In this document: positions 44,709-54,644 of the stretch, in pieces
Numbering within the stretch: position 1 is the first letter of the stretch
Layout: each line of letters opens with the position of its first letter
Source: Candidatus Binatia bacterium
GTDB lineage: Bacteria > Desulfobacterota > Binatia > Bin18
NCBI GenBank assembly: GCA_022820725.1
Contig: JAJEFA010000003.1
Coordinates: forward strand, 62,001 to 126,000
Direction of reading: 5' to 3'
DNA length: 64,000 bases
Notes under the pieces: model-generated
Databases searched by the model: none
Told to the model about the DNA's origin: nothing
Seen by the model: only the letters and a program-made list of their open reading frames with translations
Program-made: the position numbers and the translations under genes

Positions 44709-47372
44709 TCACGCGACCTGGGATAAAGTATCAGGCGGCGTGGCTCTGGTTGCGCGCGGGCGTTTTGTCCGCGTGCGCTCCCGCACTTCCCAGCCGCCAT
44801 TCCGATAGTGCGCGCTCCAGCCGGTGGCCTTGTCGTTCACCTCGGATGCCACGTATTGCTCGCGACTCTTGCGCGAGAATTTGATCACGGCCGGGTTCCC
44901 CTGCGGGTCGGCCTCGGGAGCGCTTAACAGAAAATGAAACTTGGGGTCTAACTCGTCGGCGTGGGGCTTCAACTCAGCGACCAGGGGGGCACGCGTCTCG
45001 CGGTTCCGGGGGAACTGGCTGGCGGCCAGAAAAATGCCGGCCGCGCCATCGCGCAGCACGTAGTGATCGTCCACGGTCCGGCATTTGAGTTCGGGCATGG
45101 GCACGGGGTCGGCCCGCGACGGGGCGGGCTGACCGTTGCGCAGCAGCTTGCGCGTGTTGCCACATGTACTGTTGGCGCACCGAAAATACTTGCCGAACCG
45201 ACCGTTTTGCAGTTGCATTTCAGCGCTGCATTTCTCGCACTCCAAGACCGGTCCGTCATAACCCTTAAGACGAAACTCGCCTGACTCTATTTGGTTCCCA
45301 TCGCAGTCCGGACCGTTGCCGCATAGATGCAGCTTGCGCGTTTCGTCGATCAGATAGGAATCCATGGCGGAGTCACAGGAGGGGCAGCGCCGCTTGGCCC
45401 GCAGTCGCCGGCTTTCCCCCTCTTCGTCCGCGTCAGTGTCAACCGCTTCCTCTCCGGGTACGAGATTCATGGTACGCGTACAGCGCTCAGCCGGAGGCAG
45501 CGCGTATCCCGAGCACCCCAGAAACATCCCGGTACTTGCCGTGCGTACCTGCATCGGGCGTCCGCAGGCATCGCACCGGACCGCCGTGGTAATGGGCTGG
45601 TTCGGCCGCATGCCTTCCGTGGCTCCAGCGGCTTGGAGCCGTTGAGAAAAATCTGCGTAGAAGACATCCAGCACGCTGCGCCACTCCCGCTCTCCCAGAG
45701 CGATCTGGTCGAGTTCCTGCTCCATGTCTGCGGTAAACGAATAATTGAGCAGGTGGCTGAAGTTCTCTACCAGCCGGTCGGTCACCAGTTCGCCGATCTT
45801 CTCCGCCTGAAAGCGCCGCTTGTTGAGACTGACATAGCCACGTTCCTGGATAGTGGAAATGATAGCCGCGTAGGTGGACGGCCGCCCAATGCCGCGTTTC
45901 TCAAGCTCGCGTACCAGACTCGCTTCACTATAACGGGCAGGTGGCTTGGTAAAATGCTGCACGGTGTCGGTGTCGAGGCAGACCAGCGCGTCGCCCCGGC
46001 CGAAGTCGGGCAACTCCACCTCATCTTCCTTGCGCGAGGCCGGCGGTAGCACCTTGGTGAAACCGTCAAACTTGAGTATACGGCCACGGATACGCAACTC
46101 GAACGGCCCAGACTCAGCGAGGATGGTGGTGCTGAGGTATTCGGCGCGCGTCATCTGACAGGCAAGGAACTGGCGGCGGATGAGGTCGTAGAGCCGCCGG
46201 GCGTCCGCGTCCTGATTGCCGAGGTCAGTCGGTTCGACCGTCAAGTCGGTCGGCCGAATCGCCTCATGCGCCTCTTGGGCGGACGCCTTACTGGCGTAGA
46301 CGTTCGGCTTGTCCGGCAGGTAGCGTGGCCCATACTCGCGCTCAATATAGGTTCGCACCTTGGTCACGGATTCGCGCGAGAGGTTGGTCGAGTCGGTCCG
46401 CATATACGTAATATGGCCAGCCTCGTACAATTGCTGTGCCAGCCGCATGGTCTTTCGCACCCCAAAGCTCAGCCGGGTAGCCGCCGACTGCTGAAGCGTG
46501 GACGTGATGAAGGGTGCACTGGGTCGGGCCTGGGTCGGTTTGTCCTCACGACTGATGATGCAAAAATCCTGGGTAGCGAGGCGGACGGCCGCGGCTTCAG
46601 CCTGTTCGCTCGTTCCCGGACGAAAGTCCTCGCCGTCCTCCTTGATCACCTGGAAGCGATACCCCGGCTCGTCGGCGCCTTTCGCCAGCTCGGCAAAAAC
46701 CTCCCAGTACTCCTCGGGCACAAAGGCGCGAATCTCCCGCTCGCGCTCCACAATGAGCCGCACGGCGACCGATTGCACGCGACCGGCCGACAGGCCACGC
46801 GCCACCTTGGCCCACAGCAGGGGCGACAGCTCAAAGCCGACGACCCGGTCGAGAAAGCGCCGTGCCTGTTGTGCGTTGACCCGGTTTTCGTCAATTTCGC
46901 CGGGGTGCTCAAACGCCTCTTGAATGGCACTTTTGGTAATTTCGTTAAAGACTACCCGACGAAAGCGCTCTTGTGTCCCGCCGATGAGTTGTTTCAAATG
47001 CCAGGCAATCGCCTCGCCCTCGCGGTCACGGTCGGTTGCCAGATACACGGCGTCCGCGTTGTGCGCCAGCTTCTTCAGGTCGGCAACGACTTTCTCCTTG
47101 CCGGGTAGCACTTCGTAGCTTGCCGCCCAGTTATTGTCGGGATCGACGCCCATACGCGCGATCAGTTTGGTGCGTGTGTTCTTCCGGCCGGTGGCTTTTT
47201 GCGTCTTTTTTGCACGCTTGCGCGCAGTGGTCGTCCCGCGTTCAGACTTGCCGCCGGTCGGCAAGTCGCGCACGTGGCCGACACTGGACTTCACAATATA
47301 GTCACGGCCCAAGTAGCGGTTGATCGTCCGGGCTTTGGCCGGCGATTCGACTATGACGAGGTTTTTGGCCAT
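44709..47372 (-). CDS. topA: DNA topoisomerase I
   Basis: Type IA topoisomerase that relaxes negative supercoils. The protein has 887 residues. The N-terminal TOPRIM domain starts [15 protein letters not shown] and includes [14 protein letters not shown] near residue 115. The active-site Tyr lies in [12 protein letters not shown] near residue 320. Three C-terminal zinc-finger segments are visible (CDACGRPM...; CPSCDSAM...; CEKCSAEM...CANSTC), followed by a basic tail. A lysine/arginine-rich insertion is present near residues 45-70. The start is two bases from the dprA stop. Confidence 0.97.
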   Translation of the reverse strand: MAKNLVIVESPAKARTINRYLGRDYIVKSSVGHVRDLPTGGKSERGTTTARKRAKKTQKATGRKNTRTKLIARMGVDPDNNWAASYEVLPGKEKVVADLKKLAHNADAVYLATDRDREGEAIAWHLKQLIGGTQERFRRVVFNEITKSAIQEAFEHPGEIDENRVNAQQARRFLDRVVGFELSPLLWAKVARGLSAGRVQSVAVRLIVEREREIRAFVPEEYWEVFAELAKGADEPGYRFQVIKEDGEDFRPGTSEQAEAAAVRLATQDFCIISREDKPTQARPSAPFITSTLQQSAATRLSFGVRKTMRLAQQLYEAGHITYMRTDSTNLSRESVTKVRTYIEREYGPRYLPDKPNVYASKASAQEAHEAIRPTDLTVEPTDLGNQDADARRLYDLIRRQFLACQMTRAEYLSTTILAESGPFELRIRGRILKFDGFTKVLPPASRKEDEVELPDFGRGDALVCLDTDTVQHFTKPPARYSEASLVRELEKRGIGRPSTYAAIISTIQERGYVSLNKRRFQAEKIGELVTDRLVENFSHLLNYSFTADMEQELDQIALGEREWRSVLDVFYADFSQRLQAAGATEGMRPNQPITTAVRCDACGRPMQVRTASTGMFLGCSGYALPPAERCTRTMNLVPGEEAVDTDADEEGESRRLRAKRRCPSCDSAMDSYLIDETRKLHLCGNGPDCDGNQIESGEFRLKGYDGPVLECEKCSAEMQLQNGRFGKYFRCANSTCGNTRKLLRNGQPAPSRADPVPMPELKCRTVDDHYVLRDGAAGIFLAASQFPRNRETRAPLVAELKPHADELDPKFHFLLSAPEADPQGNPAVIKFSRKSREQYVASEVNDKATGWSAHYRNGGWEVRERTRTKRPRATRATPPDTLSQVA

Positions 47373-47374
47373 AC

Positions 47375-48523
47375 CTACCTCCCCCCTCTCTGGCTTCCTC
47401 TGGTGGCGATGAAATACATGCCGGGCAGCTGGGTCACGGTACCCTTTAATTCCAATCCAAGCAGGACTTCAAGCACACGCGCGGGCTCAAGTCCACTGCC
47501 GGTGATGAGAGTATCCACATGCACCGCCTCCTCTGGAAACAATTGAAACAACCTCTCCTCATCCGGCTCTAAGGGAACAACCGGGACGCTGGTCTCGTTT
47601 TTCTCGTCTCGATCCGTCCGCGCCAGAGCCGGGGCAATCTCACTCAGTATATCATCAATGCTTTCGACAAGCTTTGCGCCATCCTTAATCAGGCGATGCG
47701 GCCCCCGGCTTCGACTCGCCGTCACTGAACCGGGCACGGCAAACACCTCGCGATTCTGGTCAAGCGCGCATTGGGCGGTAATAAGCGAGCCGCTCTTTTC
47801 CGTTGCTTCCACCACCACCGTCCCCAGGCTGATGCCGCTGATGACCCGGTTGCGGTATGGAAAATTCCCGGCCTCCGGCCGACTACCAAAGGAAAACTCC
47901 GATACCACCGCCCCACTTTCCGCAATCTGTTTTGCCAAGGCTATATGCTCACGTGGATACATCACGTCAAGCCCCGAGCCCAAAACCGCAATCGTTCTCC
48001 CTCCGGCTTCGAGGCTGGCTTGATGCGCTTCGGAATCGATCCCGCGAGCCAGCCCACTCACCACACAGACGCCACACCCGGCCAATTCATGGGCGAGTTC
48101 ACGGGCTATCTTACGCCCATACGTACTCGCGGTCCGCGCTCCAACGATGGCAATGGCCAGGTCATCTTGAGACGCAAAACACCCCAGGATGTAGAGGAAG
48201 GGTGGAGGGTCGTGAATCTGTCTGAGGCGTTCCGGATATTCGGTATCGGTCTGGGTGACTAAACGGGCGTTCAGCCGTGCCAGTTGCTCCAATTCGGCTT
48301 CGACCTCTTTCCATTGGTCAAACGCGGCAATCTCCTGGGCAATACGAGCGTTGATACCCGCCTCGGTAAGCATGGCCGGCGATGCCCGCAAAATCTCACG
48401 CGGGGACGCAAAACGCTCCAGCAATTGTCGGTAGGTGACGTTTCCGACCCCCCGTACCAGACGAAGGGCTATCCAGTCCCCCCAGCCGGCCTGAGCCGTC
48501 TCCTGCTCCGCTCTGCGTTCCAT
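47375..48523 (-). CDS. dprA: DNA-processing protein DprA/Smf
   Basis: Loads RecA on incoming single-stranded DNA in natural transformation. The protein has 382 residues. The N-terminal helix-hairpin-helix region is [17 protein letters not shown]. The Rossmann-like DprA domain shows [47 protein letters not shown] and [21 protein letters not shown] in the expected order. A C-terminal winged-helix segment (residues about 310-375) ends [11 protein letters not shown]. It is first gene of the dprA-topA-trmFO unit. Confidence 0.96.
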   Translation of the reverse strand: MERRAEQETAQAGWGDWIALRLVRGVGNVTYRQLLERFASPREILRASPAMLTEAGINARIAQEIAAFDQWKEVEAELEQLARLNARLVTQTDTEYPERLRQIHDPPPFLYILGCFASQDDLAIAIVGARTASTYGRKIARELAHELAGCGVCVVSGLARGIDSEAHQASLEAGGRTIAVLGSGLDVMYPREHIALAKQIAESGAVVSEFSFGSRPEAGNFPYRNRVISGISLGTVVVEATEKSGSLITAQCALDQNREVFAVPGSVTASRSRGPHRLIKDGAKLVESIDDILSEIAPALARTDRDEKNETSVPVVPLEPDEERLFQLFPEEAVHVDTLITGSGLEPARVLEVLLGLELKGTVTQLPGMYFIATRGSQRGGR

Positions 48524-48670
48524 TCCTGCTCGCCCTCACCACACACGACTGTCCGGCGCTTCGTTCGCTCCAATCTTCTGCTATGTATTCCGGGTGGTAG
48601 GTTATTTGCAAAAATCATGGCACAAGTCAAAGGAAGGAACGAGTGCCCCTAATCCCTAACCCCCGATATT

Positions 48671-50389
48671 ATGCCAACAGTACAACAATTCTTGGAAGAA
48701 AAGACGACACAGGCCATTGAGGCCGCCAGTGGGACGACCGCCCCGGCGATTGTCAAACCCGCCGCCAACCCGAAATTCGGCGACTATCAGGCCAACGGCA
48801 TCATGGCGGTTGCCAAGGCCCGGAAACAAAATCCACGCCAATTGGCCGAGGCTGTTGTGGCGCGGCTTAACCCGGATGAGATTCCCGCAAGCTGGGAGAT
48901 TGCCGGGCCGGGATTTATCAATTTCCGTCTTGACCCAGACTGGCTGGGACAGATCCTGCTGGCTATCGCCCAAGACGACCATCTGGGGGTTGACCCTACT
49001 GCCAACCCGGAAACCATCGTCATCGACTTCAGCGCCCCCAATGTGGCCAAATCCATGCACGTTGGTCATATTCGCTCCACCATCCTGGGTGACGCGCTCA
49101 CCCGGGTGTTGCGTTTTCGCGGGCACACGGTGGAGACGGACAATCATCTGGGCGACTGGGGCACCCAGTTCGGCATGTTGATTGTCGGCTATCGTTCTTT
49201 TCTTGACCAGGCGGCGTATGAGCAGGACCCCCTGGCCGAGATGGAGCGCATCTACAAGGAGGTTCAGGCCAGAGCCACAACGGATGCGGCCTTGGCCGAC
49301 CGGGCGCGCGAGGAGCTGGCCAAACTTCAGCAGGGAGACGAGGCCAATACCGCGCTGTGGAACGAATTCATGCGGGTCTCGCGCCAGGCCTTCGAGCGCA
49401 TCTATGCGCGTCTGAACGTACACTTCGATCACTGGCTCGGAGAGAGCTTTTACAATCCGATGCTCGCCAATGTCGTGCAAGACCTGCGCGACAAGAATCT
49501 GGCTCGGCCAAGCGAAGGGGCCATCTGCATCTTCTACGACGATAATACCGAGCTGGCGGAGACCCCGTTCCTGATTCAAAAACAGGACGGCGCCTTCCTG
49601 TATGCCACGACTGACCTGGCAACGATTCAGTACCGGGCCGAGACCTTTCGGCCACAGCGTATTATCTATGTGACGGACGGTCGCCAGCAGCTTCATTTTC
49701 GGCAACTCTTTGCCGCGGCCCAAAGCTGGGGGCATCGCATGGCCCTGGAGCATGTCTGGTTCGGAACCATCCTGGGAGCGGACGGCAAGCCGATCAAGAC
49801 CCGTGAGGGCCAGCCCATCAAACTCACCGCCCTGCTGGATGAAGCCGAGGAACGCGCACGGGCAATTGTCCAGGAAAAGAATCCGAGTCTGTCAGCCGCA
49901 GAGCAGGCTACCGTGGCGCGCACCGTGGGGATTGGTGCGGTCAAATACGCCGACCTGATGCAAAACCGTACCGCAGATTACCGTTTCAGTTGGGATAAGC
50001 TGCTCGCCTTGGACGGCAATACCGCGCCGTATCTACAATACGCCTATGCGCGGATTCGTTCGATTTTTCGGAAAGGTGGTTTTACTGACTGGCAGCCGAC
50101 TCCAAATATGCCGGTCCGACTGCTGGAACCGGAAGAGCAGGCCCTGGCCAAACAGATGCTTCGCTTCGGCGATGTCCTGATCGAGGTCGAGCGCTCATAC
50201 AAGCCCAACCTCCTGGCCAACTTCTTGTACGAATTGGCCACACAGTTTAATCTCTTCTATCAGGCGTATTCCGTGCTCAAGGCTCCGCAGGACCGACAGC
50301 CCACGCGCCTGTTATTATGCGACCTCACGGCTCGATATTTGAAGACGGGCTTGGACCTGCTCGGCATTGAGACCCTGGAAGCAATGTAG
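48671..50389 (+). CDS. argS: Arginyl-tRNA synthetase
   Basis: Class I aminoacyl-tRNA synthetase charging tRNA-Arg. 572 residues. The N-terminal Arg-specific add-1 domain (residues about 1-90) includes KFGDYQANGIMAVAK. The HIGH-type motif is APNVAKSMHVGHIRST near residue 130. As in many ArgS proteins no canonical KMSK is seen; KTREGQPIKL is in its place. The DALR anticodon-binding domain ends the protein, with LGIETLEAM as the usual C-terminus. It is divergent from dprA. Confidence 0.97.
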   Translation: MPTVQQFLEEKTTQAIEAASGTTAPAIVKPAANPKFGDYQANGIMAVAKARKQNPRQLAEAVVARLNPDEIPASWEIAGPGFINFRLDPDWLGQILLAIAQDDHLGVDPTANPETIVIDFSAPNVAKSMHVGHIRSTILGDALTRVLRFRGHTVETDNHLGDWGTQFGMLIVGYRSFLDQAAYEQDPLAEMERIYKEVQARATTDAALADRAREELAKLQQGDEANTALWNEFMRVSRQAFERIYARLNVHFDHWLGESFYNPMLANVVQDLRDKNLARPSEGAICIFYDDNTELAETPFLIQKQDGAFLYATTDLATIQYRAETFRPQRIIYVTDGRQQLHFRQLFAAAQSWGHRMALEHVWFGTILGADGKPIKTREGQPIKLTALLDEAEERARAIVQEKNPSLSAAEQATVARTVGIGAVKYADLMQNRTADYRFSWDKLLALDGNTAPYLQYAYARIRSIFRKGGFTDWQPTPNMPVRLLEPEEQALAKQMLRFGDVLIEVERSYKPNLLANFLYELATQFNLFYQAYSVLKAPQDRQPTRLLLCDLTARYLKTGLDLLGIETLEAM

Positions 50390-50416
50390 GAAGCAAAACA
50401 GCCTAAGGAGTGTCCC

Positions 50417-51133
50417 ATGGCCGAAACACGAAGGACAGAGGAGTCGGTCTCGATTGCTTACGATATTGAAGGCAGTGGTCCGGTCGTTGTTTTCTTGCAC
50501 GGCATTGGCGGTAATCGACGGAATTGGACGGATCAGTTGGCCCATTTTAGCAGGCGGTTCTGTACGGTGGCCTGGGACGCACGGGGCTATCTCGACAGCG
50601 ACGACTCTCCCCAGACGCTCCGGTTCAGCGATTTTGCCGATGACCTGTGCCGTCTCCTGGATCAGCTCAAAGCCGAACAGGCCCACCTAGTCGGACTGTC
50701 TATGGGCGGCATGATTATCCAGGACTTCTACGGGCGCTATGCCGACCGGGTCGCCACCCTCTCCCTGGTTGATACCTCGTCCGGTTTCGGTGGAGTTCCC
50801 GAGGCCGTCCGGCAGGATTTTCTCGCTCGACGGCTCGATCCGCTGGAAAATGGCCTTACCCCGGCGGACATTGCGCCTGAGGTGGTCAAGGTCCTGGTTG
50901 CCGAAAGCGCGGGACAAGCCGTGCGTGAGCGGCTGATCGCCTCCATGTCCGCTCTGCGCACCGAGGCGTATAAACAGGCCCTGCACGCCATTATAACAAC
51001 CGATTTCCGCGCGGTCCTGCCGCAGATTGCGGTGCCGACCCTGGTGATTGTGGGGGAAGAGGATCAGGTCACCCCACCCTCGGCTTCAGAATGCGGCGGG
51101 GAATATCTTCGAGAAAACGTGACGGTTTACTGA
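50417..51133 (+). CDS. Alpha/beta hydrolase, 3'-truncated
   Basis: Alpha/beta-fold hydrolase of 238 residues. The oxyanion segment HGIGGN is at 28-33 and the nucleophile elbow GLSMGGM puts Ser95 in place. The catalytic Asp is probably in GEEDQVTPP near residue 215. Homologues continue another 35-45 residues to the catalytic His (GAGH-type motif), but here the protein stops after SASECGGEYLRENVTVY. The last 22 codons are antisense to the end of the helicase gene, so the 3' end has been replaced. It is probably inactive unless a His is recruited elsewhere. Confidence 0.8.
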   Translation: MAETRRTEESVSIAYDIEGSGPVVVFLHGIGGNRRNWTDQLAHFSRRFCTVAWDARGYLDSDDSPQTLRFSDFADDLCRLLDQLKAEQAHLVGLSMGGMIIQDFYGRYADRVATLSLVDTSSGFGGVPEAVRQDFLARRLDPLENGLTPADIAPEVVKVLVAESAGQAVRERLIASMSALRTEAYKQALHAIITTDFRAVLPQIAVPTLVIVGEEDQVTPPSASECGGEYLRENVTVY

Positions 51134-53060
51134 GCACCATACCGGTCGCACGATCAAAGATGTTGATGGGATACGAAATAAACAGGTTTTCTTTGGCCCG
51201 AGTGGCGGCCACATACATCAGCCGTCGCTCCTCTTCGAGTTCGTCATCTTCTTTGTTGTACAGCGAGGGGAAACGGCCCTCGACCGCCCAGATGATAAAC
51301 ACCGAGTGCCATTCCAGCCCTTTTGCTGAGTGAATGGTCGATAGGGTCAGCACGCCTTCCTCATCCCGATCTGTTGCCAGCACATCGCCCACGCTGCTGT
51401 TGGGCGGCTCCAGGGCCATGTCCGACAGCAACCGGTTCAGACTGCGGTAACGTTCAGTAATAATCGAAAAGTGCTCCAGGTCTTTCTGGCGCTTGGGATA
51501 ATCGTCGCGGTGATTCTGTTTGAGAATCGGCAGATAATACTGCACGATCAGGTCGATCTGCTCGCGCGGCTGGAGGTTGGGATCGGCAACGTTTCGGAGC
51601 GCGGCGGCCAGCTTCTGCACCTCGGCCTTGACCGCGCCGCGGCCAGGGTAGTCGGCCAGACGCTGTACCTGATCGGCTCCACCCAGCACATGACTGAGAA
51701 TCTTGTCGCTGCTCTTGGGCCCGACGCCTTCAAGCAGGAGGAGCACCCGGTGCCACGACACCGCGTCCTGTGGGTTGGCCAGCACACGCAGATGGGCCAG
51801 GACGTCCTTGACGTGGGTGGTCTCAATAAACTTGAATCCGCCCCGCTTCACAAACGGCAGGTCGCACTTGCTCAGTTCGATCTCAAGATCGAAGGAATGA
51901 AAGCTGGAGCGAAAGAGGACCGCAATCTCGGTCAGAGGCACGCCTTCCTCACGGAGTTCCAGAATTTTCTGGGCCACAAAGCGTGACTGGTAGCGCTCAC
52001 TGTCGGCCTCGATCAACGCCGGCTGAAAGCCGCTATCCTTTTTGGTGAACAGATTCTTGGTGTAGCGTTCCTTGGCTTGCAGAATAATTTCGTTCGACAG
52101 GTCGAGGATCGGCTGAGTACTGCGATAGTTTTCTTCGAGCTTGATCACTTTCGTGTCGGGAAACAGGTCCGGGAACTCGAAGATATTGCGAACAGTGGCA
52201 CCCCGAAAACTATAGATCGACTGGGCGTCGTCACCGACCGCCATGACGTTGTCGTGCACATGGGCCAGCAGACGCACGATTTCAGCCTGGAGCCGGTTCG
52301 TATCCTGGTACTCATCGACCATGATGTAGCGATAGGTATAAGAGAGGCGTTCGGCGACCTCCGGGTGGGTGCGTAGCAGTTCGCGCAAATAGGTCAGCAA
52401 GTCATCGTAGTCGAGCAGGCTACGTTCGCGTTTATACTGCCGGTAATATTCTTCGATCTGGCTGAGGTCGTCGAGCTCAGAAAACAGATGGGGAAACTGC
52501 GAGTCAAGCACTTCCGCTACGCTGGTGGTCCTATTGGCCGCTAGGCTGATGATCTCGGCAATCGTCTGTTTGCGCGGGAAGCGGCGTGCCTTTTTGTCCA
52601 GGCCAAGGCGCGCCCGGATCAAATTGATCGCATCCTCGGAGTCGCCCCGGTCCAGAATCGTAAAGGCATTGGCAAATCCGAGCAGGGAGGCGTAGCGCCG
52701 CAGAACGGTATTGGCAAACGAATGAAACGTCCCACCGGTCACCTTATCGCAGCGGCCACCCATGAGGGCCTCGGCGCGCTGGATCATTTCTTCCGCGGCC
52801 CGGCGGGTGAAGGTCAGGAGGAGCAAACAAGCCGGATCAACGCCTTCCTCAATCATCCGCGCGACCCGGAACACCAAGGTCCGCGTCTTGCCGCTGCCGG
52901 CTCCGGCCAGCACCAGCACCGGGCCGTTGCGCGTGGTTACGGCCTCGTACTGGCTGGGGTTCAGCTCGTGCTTGTAGTCAATAGTAAATTGCCGCGGCCG
53001 CTTGCTCTCCCCATCCGACCGCAACGTATATTTCTCGGGACGGCTCTCGTCGCGTTCCAC
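51069..53060 (-). CDS. ATP-dependent DNA helicase, UvrD/PcrA/Rep family
   Basis: Superfamily 1A 3'-5' helicase, about 663 residues. Motifs in order: Q-motif LNPSQYEAV, Walker A AGAGSGKTRTLVFRV (near residue 45), YIMVDEYQDTN (motif II), VGDDAQSIYSFRGA (motif III), KLEENYRS (motif IV), TIHSAKGLEW (motif V) and LMYVAATRAKENL (motif VI). It is a little shorter than typical UvrD (about 720). The start is uncertain: a GTG at 53060 is used, while the frame is open to a TTG at 53156. Its 3' end overlaps the truncated hydrolase gene by 65 bases in convergent orientation. Confidence 0.93.
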   Translation of the reverse strand: MERDESRPEKYTLRSDGESKRPRQFTIDYKHELNPSQYEAVTTRNGPVLVLAGAGSGKTRTLVFRVARMIEEGVDPACLLLLTFTRRAAEEMIQRAEALMGGRCDKVTGGTFHSFANTVLRRYASLLGFANAFTILDRGDSEDAINLIRARLGLDKKARRFPRKQTIAEIISLAANRTTSVAEVLDSQFPHLFSELDDLSQIEEYYRQYKRERSLLDYDDLLTYLRELLRTHPEVAERLSYTYRYIMVDEYQDTNRLQAEIVRLLAHVHDNVMAVGDDAQSIYSFRGATVRNIFEFPDLFPDTKVIKLEENYRSTQPILDLSNEIILQAKERYTKNLFTKKDSGFQPALIEADSERYQSRFVAQKILELREEGVPLTEIAVLFRSSFHSFDLEIELSKCDLPFVKRGGFKFIETTHVKDVLAHLRVLANPQDAVSWHRVLLLLEGVGPKSSDKILSHVLGGADQVQRLADYPGRGAVKAEVQKLAAALRNVADPNLQPREQIDLIVQYYLPILKQNHRDDYPKRQKDLEHFSIITERYRSLNRLLSDMALEPPNSSVGDVLATDRDEEGVLTLSTIHSAKGLEWHSVFIIWAVEGRFPSLYNKEDDELEEERRLMYVAATRAKENLFISYPINIFDRATGMVLSKPSRFLEDIPRRILKPRVG

Positions 53061-53210
53061 ACCACACCCCGGTGTTTTCTGAAGATGACCTAACCTAGCG
53101 CATCGGAAGACGGGGAGAAACGGGGAGGGACGAGAGTGAGAGATAGAGAGCGGCAAAGGGTCATAATGGGCGCGCTGACACCCCGGAGTCTGTCTGGTAT
53201 GTAGGAGGCG

Positions 53211-53453
53211 ATGAGCGGCAGAACCGAACGCCTGAACCTGCGCGGCGTCAAATGTCCGTTAAACTGGGCCAAGGCTAAGGTGCGACTGGAATACCTCGAC
53301 CAAGGCGACTACCTCGAACTCGTCATTGACGACCCCAAAGGCCGGCGTGATATTCCTCGGGCCGCGGAAGCGGAAGGCTATGCCATTGTGGAGATTGAAG
53401 AGACGGCCGAATCGGATATCCCTCAGCAGTGGCGCATCGTGATTGAGAAGTAG
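53211..53453 (+). CDS. TusA-family sulfurtransferase/sulfur carrier protein
   Basis: 80 residues with the compact TusA fold. LNLRGVKCPLNWAKAKVRL carries the CPxP-like motif with the active Cys at residue 15 (CPLN in place of CPxP). TusA proteins pass persulphide sulphur to tRNA thiolation or other acceptors. It is in a two-gene unit with a small unknown protein starting one base after its stop. Which acceptor it serves is not visible. Confidence 0.85.
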   Translation: MSGRTERLNLRGVKCPLNWAKAKVRLEYLDQGDYLELVIDDPKGRRDIPRAAEAEGYAIVEIEETAESDIPQQWRIVIEK

Positions 53454-53454
53454 C

Positions 53455-53658
53455 ATGGCAAACGATACCCCGAAGTTCGACCTCCTCAGGCTCGCCAAAG
53501 CGGTGTTTCAGCATCGGCGGACCAAGCACCCCTACGGCTCCAACTACACCGTCAGCATCCGTATGGGCCATGCGGATATTCAGGATTTCACGGCCATTGC
53601 CGACATCCTGCTGGCCGTTGAAGAGCTGGGCTACGAGATTAAGAAGAAGCCGGAATAG
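53455..53658 (+). CDS. Small conserved-looking protein of unknown function
   Basis: 67 residues, mostly alpha-helical with two strands: FDLLRLAKAVFQHRRTKHP then GSNYTVSIRMGHADIQDFTAIADILLAVEELGYEIKKK. The ATG at 53455 follows the TusA-like stop at once, so expression is coupled. No family is recognised. Association with a sulphur carrier suggests a sulphur-related role (inference). Confidence 0.6.
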   Translation: MANDTPKFDLLRLAKAVFQHRRTKHPYGSNYTVSIRMGHADIQDFTAIADILLAVEELGYEIKKKPE

Positions 53659-53665
53659 GAGGTGT

Positions 53666-53688
53666 AGGGGCAATTCATAATTGCCCCT
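53666..53688. repeat. GTAGGGGCAA-type hairpin repeat, copy A
   Basis: AGGGGCAATT and AATTGCCCCT are perfect 10-bp arms around CAT, just after the TusA/unknown pair where it can also serve as a terminator. A related hairpin lies at 54087-54108. Confidence 0.65.
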
Positions 53689-53746
53689 GCGGAGAAGCTC
53701 AGGATCCAGAAGAGTGCAACCTAAGGCATTCCCAGGCTGGGTGGGA

Positions 53747-54013
53747 CTACTCAAACACCTGCTCGCCGGTGGCAAACAGCAGCCAGACGACCGCTCCGAA
53801 AACATACAGTCCGGAGGCGATCAAAAAGACAAGACTCCAGGAGCCGGTGGCGTCCAGGATGTAACCGGTCAGGGTCACGCCGATAATACCCGGAATTGTT
53901 CCGGCCGTGTTTGAGAGACCCAGCAGAATACCGGCGTAACGCGGGCCGATATCAAGGTGGTTCACCGCGAAGCCGGACAGGGCAAAAACGTCCAGCCCCA
54001 GCACACGGCACAT
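53747..54013 (-). pseudogene. C-terminal remnant of an MFS transporter
   Basis: About 88 codons encode the last two or three transmembrane helices of a major facilitator of the anion:cation symporter type (LSGFAVNHLDIGPRYAGILLG, NTAGTIPGIIGVTLTGYI, then a final helix and short tail). The N-terminal ten or so helices are missing; repeat-containing DNA with the second GTAGGGGC hairpin adjoins the break. The frame stays open to 54136 but that upstream part is repeat DNA. Confidence 0.7.
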
Positions 54014-54086
54014 ACTTGCGAACGCAGTTGGGGGGATGGGTCGAAGCACGAACGGAAGGGGGTGTAGAGATGGGAGGACCATCATT

Positions 54087-54108
54087 GGGCAACCACGGGG
54101 GGTTGCCC
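54087..54108. repeat. GTAGGGGCAA-type hairpin repeat, copy B
   Basis: GGGCAACC and GGTTGCCC form 8-bp arms followed by CCTACGG; reversed it reads CCGTAGGGGCAACC, like copy A at 53666. It lies at the break point of the MFS gene. Confidence 0.6.
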
Positions 54109-54157
54109 CTACGGCAGGGACCGGATGGCGACGCATAACGGTGAATTGCTCTAGCCA

Positions 54158-54568
54158 CTAACCACTATTTTGCTCTCCGCTGACCTTATGCATCGAGCCA
54201 TCGCTCAGTTCGTAATAGACGGCAATCCGCTCGGCTGCGGACAGAGGCGGTAGACGGAACTCGGATGGGTGCGCTTCATAGTAGAGCTGTTCGGCTTCTT
54301 CGCACCGAGCAACGAATGCCTCAAGTGCGGCCTGATAGCGGTTCTCTGAGACCTTGAGCTGACTCAACTGAAAGAGTTCATCATCCGCCTGATGGAGCTG
54401 TTGCCAGACGGCGGGTTCGTTCTCGACTAGCCATGCATCAATCTGCGCGAAATGGAGGCCCAGAGACCGCGTTGCAGCCGCATACTGCTGCTGGAGCGTC
54501 AGGGGAGATCCCGCAGGCGGCCGGGACACGGTTGAGGCGCGTCTCCCCCGTTGGGGGGCTGGTGCCAT
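54158..54568 (-). CDS. Hypothetical helical protein
   Basis: 136 residues. The N-terminus is basic and low in complexity (PAPQRGRRASTVSRPP). Residues about 25-110 look like a helical bundle (LQQQYAAATRSLGLHFAQID; LFQLSQLKVSENRYQAALEAF), ending in a short strand AVYYELSDGSMHKVSGE. I do not recognise a family. Codon usage is like the surrounding genes, so it is plausibly real; the start ATG has only a weak ribosome site. Confidence 0.5.
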   Translation of the reverse strand: MAPAPQRGRRASTVSRPPAGSPLTLQQQYAAATRSLGLHFAQIDAWLVENEPAVWQQLHQADDELFQLSQLKVSENRYQAALEAFVARCEEAEQLYYEAHPSEFRLPPLSAAERIAVYYELSDGSMHKVSGEQNSG

Positions 54569-54644
54569 GTCTCCATTCTACGAATGAACCGAACGGCAAA
54601 ACAAGACAGGCTAGGAGTACAGGCAATATGTCCACACTCCACAG

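Noticed and set aside
48656-49753. 365-codon minus-strand open frame
   Set aside because: Antisense to argS; codon pattern is the mirror of the synthetase.
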